From positions 2,604,001-2,668,000 of the forward strand of contig NZ_PEEU01000001.1 in the NCBI RefSeq assembly GCF_002754195.1: a DNA stretch of 64,000 nt. The letters run 5' to 3'. The stretch's first letter is position 1; each line of letters starts with the position of its first letter. The notes below the pieces were generated by a model, which was not told the DNA's origin, did no database searches, and saw only the letters and a program-made list of their open reading frames with translations. Both the position numbers and the translations under genes were made by a program. This document shows positions 34,719 to 45,100 of the stretch, piece after piece. The stretch is from Flavobacterium sp. 9 (GTDB lineage: Bacteria; Bacteroidota; Bacteroidia; Flavobacteriales; Flavobacteriaceae).

Positions 34719-35036
34719 TTATTGAAAAACAGTATCCATCTTGCGCAGCAAAAGGCCCATTTTACTTATATCTTTAGAAAGCAAGGCTATACAATTATCC
34801 TCTTCGTCTTTATTAGCAACCACAATACCTTCTCGATTCTTAATCATAACTTGTTTAAGATCTCCATTATTAACATCTTCAGACATTTCTAAACACATTT
34901 TCAAGATCATCCCAATCATTGCAGCAACATTTCCGTCATACTCCAAATTAACCGATTCAAGCAAAACTCCATCTATATTAAAACTCAATCCAGACTCGGC
35001 TCCGGTCTCTTCTACAAGTGTATTTAGATCCACCAT
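34719..35036 (-). CDS. Roadblock/LC7-domain protein A1 (105 aa)
   Basis: Roadblock fold pattern: LNTLVEETGAESGLSFNIDG, the helix AAMIGMILKMCLEMSEDV, a central strand VMIKNREGIVVANKDEEDN and a C-terminal helix MGLLLRKMDTVF. It resembles the protein at 46537-46893 in layout (short strand, helix, D/GL-K-Q-V/L-x-I/L-K strand). First gene of a two-gene unit with B1, preceded by a -7 element TATCTTTG on the minus strand at 35072-35065. Confidence 0.68.
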   Translation of the reverse strand: MVDLNTLVEETGAESGLSFNIDGVLLESVNLEYDGNVAAMIGMILKMCLEMSEDVNNGDLKQVMIKNREGIVVANKDEEDNCIALLSKDISKMGLLLRKMDTVFQ

Positions 35037-35276
35037 ATTGTTATTTTATTTTTTAAGGAATGACCAAAGATATTTTTAAATAATATAATTGTACGATAAA
35101 CACTTGTTAAAAAAAAGGCACACGTAACCATTTGAACCACTTTTGTTTATAGCATAATGTTTCTTTATTTTTAAAACAAAAAACATAAAAAATCCTGATA
35201 AAAAAAGAAGATTTATCTAAAAACGCAATAATCTGCTTCAGATAATTGAATTATTATTGGCGCATTTATCTTAACC

Positions 35277-35306
35277 TTTGTTTAGCGTAAGTTTTTCATA
35301 GATTTG
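35277..35306 (+). promoter_or_regulatory. Consensus promoter of the 47-codon gene
   Basis: TTTG at 35277-35280, 18-nt spacer, exact TAGATTTG at 35299-35306. One of the best promoters in the window; initiation near 35313, about 10 nt before the ATG. Confidence 0.75.
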
Positions 35307-35322
35307 CAAAAAATATAATCTA

Positions 35323-35466
35323 ATGAAAACTGTTGACGAATTGCGCTTTGACCTAAATGTAAAACTGATGAAGTTTAGAAGATTTCGTTTTGAAAACGGA
35401 AGTATAAACACTACGAATACGCAGGAAAACCAAAAGAAAGGTTTTTTCAAAAAAATATTTAGCTAA
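35323..35466 (+). CDS. Small basic hypothetical protein (47 aa)
   Basis: ATG 35323 to TAA 35466. Sequence MKTVDELRFDLNVKLMKF opens an amphipathic helix; the C-terminal third is very basic (QKKGFFKKIFS). The consensus promoter directly upstream and the good start context make this a real gene. No family recognised. It converges on the ABC ATPase gene, 8 nt apart, without an obvious terminator. Confidence 0.6.
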   Translation: MKTVDELRFDLNVKLMKFRRFRFENGSINTTNTQENQKKGFFKKIFS

Positions 35467-35473
35467 GAACTAT

Positions 35474-36148
35474 TTATAAAAAAGAAGAAGTTGTCAAATA
35501 ACCTTTATCGACAAGTTCGCTTTTTTCCTTTAAAACATGCGTCTTACCTTCTTTAATCAAAATTAACCGATTCGCAATTTTGATTGTGCTTTGGTAATTA
35601 TGATCGGTTATAATAATTCCTTTTCTAAGTGAATTTTCTTTGATCATTTCATTTACAACTTCAATCATTACAGGAGACAATCCGTTATATGGTTCGTCAA
35701 GCAAAATGAATTTTGCAGGATTAAAAAGTACTATTTTAATTTCAAGATATCGGAGTTCTCCACCTGATAAATGCCGAATTTTCTTTTCTAAAAGAGATTG
35801 AATAAATTGATCTTCGTAAAAACTATCTCTATTTTGTTTATCGATTGACAACAAAATTGCCTTCTTTACAGACAAATGATTCGGTATATATTGCTCCTGA
35901 TGCAAATAACTAATTTCATTAGACAAATTACCCGAATTATTTTTTGAAACACCATCAATTCTTATACACTTTCCCGGAGCTGAAATAAGGCCAAAAATAA
36001 TCTTCAGCAAAGTAGATTTTCCCGAACCATTTCGACCAAATAAACCAATAATATCTGAAGTTTCGCATTTTAGATAAACATCAGAAAGCACTACTCTTTC
36101 ATTAAATCTTTTTTGGATTCCGTCAACTTCAAGAATATGTTTTTTCAA
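35474..36148 (-). CDS. ABC transporter ATP-binding protein
   Basis: 224 residues. Walker A GLFGRNGSGKSTLLKIIFG, signature LSGGELRYLEIKI, Walker B FILLDEP with the catalytic Glu, D-loop GLSPVM and switch His in IITDHNYQ. All ATPase residues are intact, unlike the degenerate pair at 22.9-24.3 kb. The upstream gene encodes a tiny membrane protein and overlaps by ATGA, so the two are translationally coupled. Substrate unknown; a full permease is missing. Confidence 0.9.
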   Translation of the reverse strand: MKKHILEVDGIQKRFNERVVLSDVYLKCETSDIIGLFGRNGSGKSTLLKIIFGLISAPGKCIRIDGVSKNNSGNLSNEISYLHQEQYIPNHLSVKKAILLSIDKQNRDSFYEDQFIQSLLEKKIRHLSGGELRYLEIKIVLFNPAKFILLDEPYNGLSPVMIEVVNEMIKENSLRKGIIITDHNYQSTIKIANRLILIKEGKTHVLKEKSELVDKGYLTTSSFL

Positions 36149-36384
36149 AATAATTTCTTTATTAAAAATATAAGAAGCGCCAGGAAAACCGCAGTACAGA
36201 AAGTAAAAAAGTAAGTTATTAGTAAAAGAGAAATCTTTGCAATACCATTGTTTGTATAAAACAAATAATCCGTTTTTCGATACAATTCCTTAAAACCAAT
36301 GCTCATCAAAAAACCAAAACTCAAAAAATAAATATAGAAATAATCAAAACCACCGAGCAAAACAGCCACAGCGCAAACAACCAA
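36145..36384 (-). CDS. Tiny membrane protein coupled to the ABC ATPase, start uncertain
   Basis: At least 79 residues with two or three membrane helices (AVAVLLGGFDYFYIYFLSFG, ISLLLITYFFTFCTAVFLAL). The stop overlaps the ATPase start (ATGA). The only canonical start is TTG 36384, which cuts the first helix short. The frame stays open to 36456, giving an extra RKLHNIFEFFKTTLIIN segment, and an ATA at 36444-36442 overlaps the TAA stop of the gene upstream as ATAA, as if from an ATGA coupling. The true protein may therefore have 99 residues. It may form the membrane part of a minimal transporter. Confidence 0.6.
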   Translation of the reverse strand: MVVCAVAVLLGGFDYFYIYFLSFGFLMSIGFKELYRKTDYLFYTNNGIAKISLLLITYFFTFCTAVFLALLIFLIKKLF

Positions 36385-36440
36385 ATTAATTATTAAAGTG
36401 GTCTTAAAGAATTCAAATATGTTATGGAGCTTTCTGATAA

Positions 36441-39206
36441 TTATTCGGTTTTTTCTTCAAAAGGAATATTCATATCAAAAATCTCCTTCAACAATAATAC
36501 GATTTCTTCGATATAATTGTTTAAGATTTCTTTTCCAACAAAGGAGTTTAATTCTTTGTCTTCTTTAAATCCGAATGGTAAAAATCCAGATTTCAAATTT
36601 TTAAAAGAAATAATCCCAACTTCAACAGGAACTTCTCCAGCTTCTTGTTCAAACATGAAAGCATATGCCAAAACCTGAATAATTTTATCGTTTTTAAGCT
36701 CTTGAGTTAATCCATTCCATGATTTCAGTATAACATTCGTCTTTTCTACTTTTCCTGTCTTATAATCGATGATTCTTATTTTTCCGTTGCGTAACTCGAT
36801 TCTGTCAACATTTCCTTTTATAAGAACTGGAAAAGGTAATTTTGGATGATTTAATTCTCGTTCGAAAGTTTTCTCTAAAGCTATGATTTTAATTGCATCA
36901 CCATTCTTGATTTCTTCTAATTCCATTCTCAGGAAATTTGAAACATTTCGTTTTGCAACTTCAAAAGCCAAAAGATTACGTCCTTTCTTGATTTCACCCT
37001 CTTTGTACACCAATTTAAATTGCCTTAAAACTTCATCATCTAATAATTTAAAGCAATTCGAAATATCACTTTCTGAGATAAATTTCCCAACAAAAGGATC
37101 ATACAACGATTTTAAAGTTTCGTGAATAATCGTTCCCAAAGTGTTTAACGCAATATTTTCTTCGACTTCTTCAACTTCACGGATTCGAAGTATTTTCTGG
37201 AAATAAAAATCAATGGGATTTCGAATATAACTCGTCAATGCAGAAGGTGAAAAACCGGCAGTAGCAATTTCTTTTAAACGCTCCATTACCGCTTCTGACT
37301 TCGGAATTATCATTGGCTGATATGCCATTGTTGGCAAAATCGGATTATAAATATCAAACGTAAGATTATGATTTCTTTGCTTTTCTACTTCTAATTGTGT
37401 GATAAAACGACTACGTTCTCCAGCGTCCAATCCATCATTTTCAGTATTATAAATAAGATAAATATTTTTTGCTCTTTGAAGCAAATGATAAAAGTGATAG
37501 GTATAAATGGCGTCTTTTTCTTTAAAAGTTGGCAAACCTAATTCGCGTTTTACATCATATGGAATAAATGAATTCTGAGATTTTCCGGCTGGAAATTTCC
37601 CTTCATTCATCGAAGTCACAATAACGGTATCAAAGTCCAGAACACGACTTTCCAGAACTCCCATAATCTGCAAACCATGCAAAGGCTCTCCTTCAAATGA
37701 AACTTCGGCTACATCTATAATTTGTTTATAAATGGCATGAAGTGTATCAATATTATCAATATAATGATGCTGCGAATAATAATTAATAAGCTTATTAATC
37801 ACTTTAAAAACAGAGAAGACAAATGCTTTTGCAATTTTCTCTTCTTCATTATCATTGCTGAAATTCTCTTTTATCAAAAGTAAAAGTGCAGAGATATTTT
37901 CTAAAACCGCCATTGATCCATTTTCCCATTTCTGGAACAATACACCAAACAAAACCGAAGGACTTGAATTGAGTTCTACAATCCGATTATGAGTAATAAA
38001 AGTGTAGTTATTCTCTTTGATAATCTTTACCAGATTATTTGCTTTCGCGTAAGGTTCTATCAAAGGATGCGTCAAAATATCCAATACATCTTTATAATAA
38101 AAAACATAACTATCGCCTTTTCTGGAAAGTGCGTTTGTATGCATTTTAAACAGTTTTGCAATTAATATTTGCGATGGATTATTCTTCCCGGAATATCCCA
38201 TTGTAATATTCAATGCTCCAACCGAAGCTGGCAATCCGTACAAAACCGGCAATAAAAGATTTTCTTCACCAAGTACAATCGCAACTTTATCAAGAGAAGT
38301 CGATGGATCATTATTGATTATATTTTCAATAATGCTTCCCGCCAACTTTGCCTGACCAATAGTTTTTGGAGTTCCAATAACCTGAATATTTTTAGATTGC
38401 GAAAAATCATCCACAATCCATTCAAAAGGATTTGATTTATAATGTTTCCAGCTTTCTTTAAAACGACGAACAAAAAGTCCTGCATCGTGATATGGATCAT
38501 TTAGAAAAGTCTGATCAACGTCCCAATAAATTTTCGCCTGATCAAGTGCTAAAAGGTGTTGTACAATTCTTTCTTCGGCAGCATTTAAAGCATTAAATCC
38601 CGCAAAAATAAAAGTCTTGTCTGAAACGGTATCCGAAAAATGGTTCAAATTATTTACAGCTTCTCTGTAAATCAAACCTTGATATCCAATCGCTTTATTC
38701 AGCAAGTGATTGTATAATGAATCGTAATACAAAGGCAAAAGTTTCCAGAAATCAATATAATTCTCCAGAAGTTGTGTTTTGTTTTCGACCTCGATACCCC
38801 ACTTTTTAATATCTTCTATGTCTTTTAAGTAAGACAAAACATGAGAAGGCTCTAAAAGATAACGATCAATCTCATTAAAATCCTGCAAAAGAGTCTTAGC
38901 CCAATTTGCAAATAACTCAAATGATTGTTGATGTTGTTTTTCTGTAATAGAAAGATAAACTTCGTAAAACTCAAATAAAAGTTCAATTGAGTCTATTGAT
39001 CTAATAGATGCGACATCTTGCACAAAATCTTCAATACTAACAATTTCAGGAGCAAGAATTGTTCTTTTAGTTTCTTTTTTCAATGCTTCTATTAAAAAAA
39101 CTTTAGCTCTTTTATTTGGCAAAATAATAGTTGTATCAGCAAGTTTTGCAGAATAATCCTGAATTACAACGGCAGCAATTTTTTCGAGAAAAGAAGTATT
39201 TATCAT
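36441..39206 (-). CDS. AddB-like PD-(D/E)XK recombination nuclease subunit
   Basis: 921 residues from ATG 39206 (a TTG 27 nt upstream is rejected). The N-terminus has helicase-like LADTTIILPNKRAKVF; the middle holds VIVTSMNEGKFPAGKSQNSF, typical of the inactivated helicase half. The C-terminal nuclease has ALTSYIRNPIDFYFQKIL, GNVDRIELRNGK and IRIIDYKTGK, the PD-(D/E)XK core. With the AddA-like protein (42.1-45.3 kb) it forms a helicase-nuclease for double-strand-break end processing, in place of RecBCD. The two genes are separated by two unrelated genes. Confidence 0.88.
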   Translation of the reverse strand: MINTSFLEKIAAVVIQDYSAKLADTTIILPNKRAKVFLIEALKKETKRTILAPEIVSIEDFVQDVASIRSIDSIELLFEFYEVYLSITEKQHQQSFELFANWAKTLLQDFNEIDRYLLEPSHVLSYLKDIEDIKKWGIEVENKTQLLENYIDFWKLLPLYYDSLYNHLLNKAIGYQGLIYREAVNNLNHFSDTVSDKTFIFAGFNALNAAEERIVQHLLALDQAKIYWDVDQTFLNDPYHDAGLFVRRFKESWKHYKSNPFEWIVDDFSQSKNIQVIGTPKTIGQAKLAGSIIENIINNDPSTSLDKVAIVLGEENLLLPVLYGLPASVGALNITMGYSGKNNPSQILIAKLFKMHTNALSRKGDSYVFYYKDVLDILTHPLIEPYAKANNLVKIIKENNYTFITHNRIVELNSSPSVLFGVLFQKWENGSMAVLENISALLLLIKENFSNDNEEEKIAKAFVFSVFKVINKLINYYSQHHYIDNIDTLHAIYKQIIDVAEVSFEGEPLHGLQIMGVLESRVLDFDTVIVTSMNEGKFPAGKSQNSFIPYDVKRELGLPTFKEKDAIYTYHFYHLLQRAKNIYLIYNTENDGLDAGERSRFITQLEVEKQRNHNLTFDIYNPILPTMAYQPMIIPKSEAVMERLKEIATAGFSPSALTSYIRNPIDFYFQKILRIREVEEVEENIALNTLGTIIHETLKSLYDPFVGKFISESDISNCFKLLDDEVLRQFKLVYKEGEIKKGRNLLAFEVAKRNVSNFLRMELEEIKNGDAIKIIALEKTFERELNHPKLPFPVLIKGNVDRIELRNGKIRIIDYKTGKVEKTNVILKSWNGLTQELKNDKIIQVLAYAFMFEQEAGEVPVEVGIISFKNLKSGFLPFGFKEDKELNSFVGKEILNNYIEEIVLLLKEIFDMNIPFEEKTE

Positions 39207-39220
39207 TTGATAAAAATAAA

Positions 39221-39250
39221 AAAAGCCATTCAATTAAGAATGGCTTTTAG
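39221..39250 (-). terminator. Terminator of the OmpA gene
   Basis: AAAAGCCATTC / GAATGGCTTTT 11-bp stem; the minus strand ends in a T-run. Confidence 0.85.
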
Positions 39251-39269
39251 TATTTATTTAGAAAGTAAA

Positions 39270-40733
39270 TTAGATTTTACCTTGGTATTTAGAACCAATG
39301 TGTCTAATTTCTGTTCTTCTGTTTTGTGCTTTACCTGCAGCAGTTTTGTTACTTGCTACTGGTTGAGAAGATCCAAATCCTTTAGACTCTAAGTTTTCTG
39401 GATTAACACCTCTTTCAATTAAAGCGTTTTTAACAGCAGCAGCTCTTTCTTCAGAAAGTTTTTGATTGATTTTTGCAGAACCTGTGCTATCTGTGTGTCC
39501 TTCAATAGAGAATTTCGCGTTTGGATAGTTTTTAAGGATTTCTTTAATTGCATCTAATCTAGCTGGAGTTTCTTTGTCTCCTGTTTTAAAAGTAGCTTTT
39601 CCTGAGTTAAAGTATACAGCTCTTGCTTGAACTTTAAGATCTTCTAAAGCTTCAGAAGTTACTTCTGGACATCCTCTGTTTGAAGCAGGACCGTAAACTG
39701 TAGGACAATCATCATCTTTATCAGCAACACCGTCTTTGTCAGCGTCTAAGAAAGGACAACCACCATTTTCTTTAGGACCAGCAACTGTAGGACATTTGTC
39801 ATCTTTGTCAGCGATACCATCACCGTCAGTATCAGGACAACCTTTTAAAGCAGCTAAACCAGCAACATCTGGACAAGCGTCATCTTTATCAGCAATTCCG
39901 TCTCCGTCAGTATCAGGACATCCGTTTAATGCAGCTAAACCAAATACATCTGGACAAGCGTCAGAAGCATCAACGATTCCGTCTCCGTCAGTATCAGGAC
40001 ATCCGTTGAATTGTTTTAAACCAGCAACATCTGGACAAGCATCATCTTTATCGTAGATTCCGTCTCCGTCAGTATCTTTACCTCCGAATTTGAAAACTAG
40101 ACCAGCAGTGTGTTGGAAGTGAGATGGAGCGTCTGGAACACCAGCAGCATCTTGTCTGTCACCACTAACAGCCCATTTGTATTTTGTAGCAAGTTCAAGA
40201 CCAATAGCATCTGTAAACCAGAAAGTAACACCAGCACCTGGGTTAACTGTTCCGTAGCTACTATCACCAAAGAAAGTATAACCTCCACCAACAGATAACG
40301 AAGGATCAACTACTTTAGAATGGATTAATTCCTGAAAGCTATACTTTACAGCAGCATCAATACCATAATACATCAAGTCACCAGGATTAGTTACAACATT
40401 ACCTCTGTTGTCATGAGCTGGATTGCTTAGATCAAAAGTAACATATTTATCAATTTTGTTTACAGACCCTTGTAAACCAACAGAGAAACCATGTCCAACA
40501 TATCTACTTACTCCAATGTAAGATAAAGAAGGAAGAATGTTCCAGTTGTCTTTTACAGCAAATGGCTGAGAAAAGTGTTGATCGAAGAAACCATGTCCTG
40601 CACCAGAACTTGTTCTTGTATCAACTGCATTAACTCCAAATGAGATAGCCCATGGATTGTTACTGTCTTGTGCGTGAGAACTTAAACCCATCACCATCAT
40701 CACAGCAACTAAAAGTTTGTTAAGATGTTTCAT
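39270..40733 (-). CDS. OmpA-family outer-membrane protein with thrombospondin type 3 repeats
   Basis: 487 residues. Signal peptide ([18 protein letters not shown]), N-terminal 8-strand-type barrel (to about 215), five TSP3 calcium-binding repeats of about 27 residues (pattern DTDGDGI-D-DDACPDV) at about 220-355, then an OmpA peptidoglycan-binding domain with [20 protein letters not shown] and NRRTEIR. It anchors the outer membrane to peptidoglycan and the Asp/Gly repeats probably bind calcium and space the domains. Monocistronic with a consensus promoter. Confidence 0.94.
   Translation of the reverse strand: MKHLNKLLVAVMMVMGLSSHAQDSNNPWAISFGVNAVDTRTSSGAGHGFFDQHFSQPFAVKDNWNILPSLSYIGVSRYVGHGFSVGLQGSVNKIDKYVTFDLSNPAHDNRGNVVTNPGDLMYYGIDAAVKYSFQELIHSKVVDPSLSVGGGYTFFGDSSYGTVNPGAGVTFWFTDAIGLELATKYKWAVSGDRQDAAGVPDAPSHFQHTAGLVFKFGGKDTDGDGIYDKDDACPDVAGLKQFNGCPDTDGDGIVDASDACPDVFGLAALNGCPDTDGDGIADKDDACPDVAGLAALKGCPDTDGDGIADKDDKCPTVAGPKENGGCPFLDADKDGVADKDDDCPTVYGPASNRGCPEVTSEALEDLKVQARAVYFNSGKATFKTGDKETPARLDAIKEILKNYPNAKFSIEGHTDSTGSAKINQKLSEERAAAVKNALIERGVNPENLESKGFGSSQPVASNKTAAGKAQNRRTEIRHIGSKYQGKI
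39669..40076 (-). repeat. Tandem coding repeat (TSP3, about 81 bp x 5)
   Basis: Five in-frame units of about 81 bp encode the calcium-binding repeats of the OmpA protein. The DNA is similar between units, notably the CCGTCAGTATCAGGACA string, so copy number may vary between strains. Confidence 0.85.
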
Positions 40734-40770
40734 ACTTAATTTTTTTAATTACAATTTAGTTAATTACAAG

Positions 40771-40801
40771 CAAAAGTAACACCAAATTTTTTAAATACAA
40801 A
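40771..40801 (-). promoter_or_regulatory. Consensus promoter of the OmpA gene
   Basis: Minus strand: TTTG (40801-40798), 19-nt spacer, TACTTTTG (40778-40771). Both elements and spacing fit the Bacteroidetes consensus exactly; leader about 30 nt. Confidence 0.8.
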
Positions 40802-40846
40802 ATGAAATGTTAAAAAAAACCTACAAAAATTTCACCAAAGTGGGAA

Positions 40847-42040
40847 TTATATAACTTTTAACATTTGTCCCACTGATACAAAGGCGTTTATAGCCTTGTC
40901 CAAATGTTCTTTTGTATGCGCCGCTGACAGCTGAACTCTGATTCTTGCCTTTTCTTTTGGCACAACCGGAAAAAAGAATCCTATTACATATATTCCTTGC
41001 TTCAAAAGTTCGTTTGCCATCGTTTGCGACAATTTCGCATCATATAACATAACAGGTACAATTGCCGAGTCTCCGTCAATAATATCAAATCCGGCTTTTT
41101 TCATTCCTTCGTTAAAGTAGTTTGTATTCCACTCTAATTTATCTCTTAATGTTGTATCTTTTTCTAAAAGCTCAAAAACTTTAATAGAAGCACCAACAAT
41201 TGCAGGCGCAAGTGAGTTCGAAAACAAATATGGTCTTGAACGCTGACGCAACAATTCGATAATTTCTTTCTTTGCTGTAGTATAACCTCCCATAGCGCCA
41301 CCAAGAGCTTTACCAAGAGTTCCTGTAATAATATCTACACGTCCCATTACACCTTTTGCTTCAAGCGTACCTTTACCAGTAGCACCTATAAATCCGGCTG
41401 CGTGACATTCGTCAACCATAACCATTGCATCATATTTATCAGCTAAGTCACAAATTTTATCTAATGGCGCCACAAGACCGTCCATAGAGAAAACTCCATC
41501 AGTAACAATTAATTTAAAACGTGATCCAGCTTCATTAGCTTTAATAAGCTGCTGTTCCAAGTCTTCCATGTTGCTGTTTTCATATCTGTAACGAGCCGCT
41601 TTACACAAACGAACACCATCTATAATAGAAGCGTGATTTAAACTATCTGAAATAATAGCATCATTCTCTCCTAATAAAGGCTCGAAAACTCCACCATTTG
41701 CATCAAATGCAGCTGCATAAAGAATCGTATCTTCTGTACCATAAAAATCAGAGATCTTTTTCTCCAAAGTTTTATGAATATCCTGCGTTCCGCAAATAAA
41801 ACGAACCGACGACATTCCGAAACCGTGTGTATCCATAGCGTCTTTAGCTGCCTGAATAACTTCTGGATGAGAAGAAAGTCCTAAATAGTTATTAGCACAA
41901 AAGTTCAAAACCTTTTCTCCTGTAGAAATCGTAATTTCAGCATCTTGCGCAGATGTTATAATACGTTCTTTTTTGAAAATTCCATTTTCTTCAATAGTTT
42001 GCAACTCACTTTGCAAATGCTCTTTAATTTTACCGTACAT
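40847..42040 (-). CDS. kbl: Glycine C-acetyltransferase (2-amino-3-ketobutyrate CoA ligase)
   Basis: 397 residues, the normal length of this alpha-oxoamine synthase. The PLP lysine is in [16 protein letters not shown], and the cofactor-binding [14 protein letters not shown] and [13 protein letters not shown] motifs are clear. It converts 2-amino-3-ketobutyrate and CoA into glycine and acetyl-CoA, completing threonine breakdown with threonine dehydrogenase (not in the window). Located between OmpA and the AddA-like gene. Confidence 0.93.
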   Translation of the reverse strand: MYGKIKEHLQSELQTIEENGIFKKERIITSAQDAEITISTGEKVLNFCANNYLGLSSHPEVIQAAKDAMDTHGFGMSSVRFICGTQDIHKTLEKKISDFYGTEDTILYAAAFDANGGVFEPLLGENDAIISDSLNHASIIDGVRLCKAARYRYENSNMEDLEQQLIKANEAGSRFKLIVTDGVFSMDGLVAPLDKICDLADKYDAMVMVDECHAAGFIGATGKGTLEAKGVMGRVDIITGTLGKALGGAMGGYTTAKKEIIELLRQRSRPYLFSNSLAPAIVGASIKVFELLEKDTTLRDKLEWNTNYFNEGMKKAGFDIIDGDSAIVPVMLYDAKLSQTMANELLKQGIYVIGFFFPVVPKEKARIRVQLSAAHTKEHLDKAINAFVSVGQMLKVI

Positions 42041-42121
42041 TTTACTATATTTAAAACGTTAAATATTAACACTTTAAGGCATCAAAAACCCCGTTAATCC
42101 TTTAACATCTGATTAATTTTT

Positions 42122-45100
42122 TCACAAATTTACTACATCGATTTCTGTTCCTATATATACCAGCGCTTTTTTTAACACTTTGTACCCTAAATCTTCAATA
42201 GCATCCTGATATTCCTGAAGTTGCTGTGCATATTTAGAATTAACTGCTCCGGTTTTATAATCCAAAAGATAAGCTTCATTATTCTTTGTCAATACAATTC
42301 TGTCCGGTTTTAAAATTTTCCCTTCCTTTTGAACTATTGTCTGTTCGTTTAAAATCAAATAATTTCCATCAAAACAAAAACTCAATTCAGAGTGATTTAC
42401 AATTTCCTGAAGTGTTTTTGAAACCATTTCTACCTGATCAACTTTAATCAAACCATTTTCAAGGGCTTTTGTAATTGCCAAATCCACATCAGATTTATCT
42501 TTGACAAAAGCCAAAATCTCATGCACAACATTTCCGTAAGAAATAGCTTCTTGCTGATGCGTTCCCCACATTAAAGCTTCTCGCTGCGCAATTTTTATAT
42601 TCTTCGGATTTAAAACTTCTGAAACTACAGGAATCGGTTTTACTAAATCTACAGATTTACTTGAAGCCGAAAGCCTTGTCTTATTTCCGAAATCATATTC
42701 TAACTTCTCAGGATCGTAAACTCCTTCGCTAATTAAATATTTAATAAAGAAAGAAGCCATGTTATATGGAAAATCACCATCTTTTCGTTCTTTTATCGAT
42801 TGAGAAATCACATACAACTGTTCTTCTGCCCGAGTCAACGCAACATACAAAACATTAACATTATCAAGCAATTCCTCTTGCTTCTTCAAATTAAAAACCG
42901 CTGATGCACTTTCTCCAAAACCTTCAACCGCACTACTATTATCAATTAAGGCTTTTGGAATATCCAAACCTGAATCTTCTGTATCCAGCCACAATTTATC
43001 TTTTGGCTTTCGATTATAATCTTCTTCTGCGAAAGGCATAATAACCACAGGAAACTCCAAACCTTTTGACTTATGAATGGTCATAATTCGAACAGCATTA
43101 TTCCCTTCTGGGGAAGGAATACTAAATCGCTCTCCGTTTTTATCCCAAAAATATAAAAAATCAGCTATTCCTGCCTGATTTCTAATATCTCTTTCCAGAA
43201 CAATATCCAGAAAAAACTGGATATATGCATTTCCTTCCGAAGGAAGTACAAACTTTGAAATAATAATCTCAACTGCTTCGTACAATGATTTTTTACGAAC
43301 GTCTTCGAAAGAAAGCGAAACATCAAAAGTCAAAAGCCATTTTTCGAAATCAGTTTCAAACTTTTTTGCCATTCCCATCGCTATAAAATCGTGGATTGGC
43401 ATATTTGTTTCTTTATGCGTTGCCAAAAAATGCAAAAAGTTAGCTTTCGATTCTAAATCGGCGCTATTATTTAAATATTTCAATAAGTAAACAATCAACC
43501 GAACTTCGGTCGCATTTTGAATCATCAAGGTTTCCGAAGACAAAAGCGGAATATTCTGTTCTGTCAAATAATTAGCAATTGCAATTCCCTGATCTCTTTT
43601 ACGAGTTAAAATTACGATGTCTTTATATTCAAAACCTTCACGAATTACTTTTTGAATTGTATTTAAAGTTGCCAAAACATACAAATCTGATTTTTCAACT
43701 ACTTCTTCGTCGTCTCCTTCATTTTTTTCAATTATTGGCAGAAAAGAAATATTTACAAAACCACCTTTTTTCGAGTTTGAATTCTGAAAACTATGATTTT
43801 CATACAAATCCTTATAATCTTCGTTCGAAAATTCAGCTGCAATTAACTTAAAAAAGGCATTATTAAAATCAATTACTTCGCTATAACTTCTATAATTTGT
43901 ATCGAGATGTTTAACTACTTTTTCATGATTAAAAAAAGAAGTTTCTTCTTTCCCTAATTCGATAAACTGCTCAGCCTTTCCTCCTCTCCATCGATAAATA
44001 GATTGTTTTGGATCTCCAACGATCATCAAAGTACCTTTGTTTCCAAAATCATCTTCCCCCGAAAGCGAGTTATGTATAAGCGGAATCAAATTCTGCCATT
44101 GCATTTCTGAAGTATCCTGAAATTCATCAATAAAAAAATGACGATATTTCTCCCCTAAACGTTCATAAATAAAAGGCGCTGGTTGATTCTGAATTTCACG
44201 ATGGATAATCGCATTAAATTCAGAAATTGACAAAACGTTTTGTTCTGATTGAATTTTCGCTAACTCATTACTTACAGTATTCAGAAGAGAAAGCGGTGTT
44301 ATATTTTTTAGAAAGGCTTTATAGAAATCTCTCTTTTCGAAGTTTTTATAAATTTTCTCCAGAATCTGAAGTAGTTCCGGAATTATATTTTCGATTAAAG
44401 CTCTGTCTTTAGCAGTTTTATTAATCGCAATATCATCGAATTCATGAAAGGTTTTATTTCGGGGATTAAATTTCCCATCACGAATACTTTCTAAATGATT
44501 CGGAAAAGTTCCTCGGGAAAATGATTTTAAATCAATTCCGTTTTTATCAATTAAAGAAAGTGCTTCTGTTGCAAAAGTTTCATTTTCAGATTCCAGATCT
44601 TTACACAGAACTAGCATTTTCTTTTTTATTTCGACAAATTCTTCGATCGATTTATCCTGAAAATGCAAAATCTCATTTCGATTATTTTCATTTAAAACCA
44701 ATCTTCCGGTTTCCAAAATTTCACGCGAAACATCCCAACTTTTATCGTCATCGGTTTTTTCCATTGTGAAATCAATCAGCAACTTTGTCAAAGTTTCATC
44801 TTGTCCGGCCTGAGCGATAATTGCATCAACGGCTTCGATTAGTAAATTTTCAGTATCCAATGTAACTTCAAAAGTCATTGGCAAATTTAGATCGTGCGCA
44901 AAAGCACGTATCACTTTATGCGTGAATTTGTCGATTGTAGAAATATCAAAAGCAGCATAATTATGAATAAGATGCTTAATAATACTTTGCGATTTTGTTT
45001 TGATTTTAATTACCGAAAGTCCTGTATCGCGAGACAAGTCTTCCATTAAATCGACTGCTTTCGCAGAAGGCTGTTCTTTGGCAAACTCAGACAAGCTTCC

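Noticed and set aside
39736..40056. Plus-strand open frame inside the OmpA gene
   Set aside because: It is the antisense of the TSP3 coding repeat and has only low-complexity Ser/Pro-rich sequence.
39669..40076. DNA minisatellite or CRISPR-like periodic repeat
   Set aside because: The periodicity is in frame with the OmpA gene and encodes TSP3 calcium-binding repeats.
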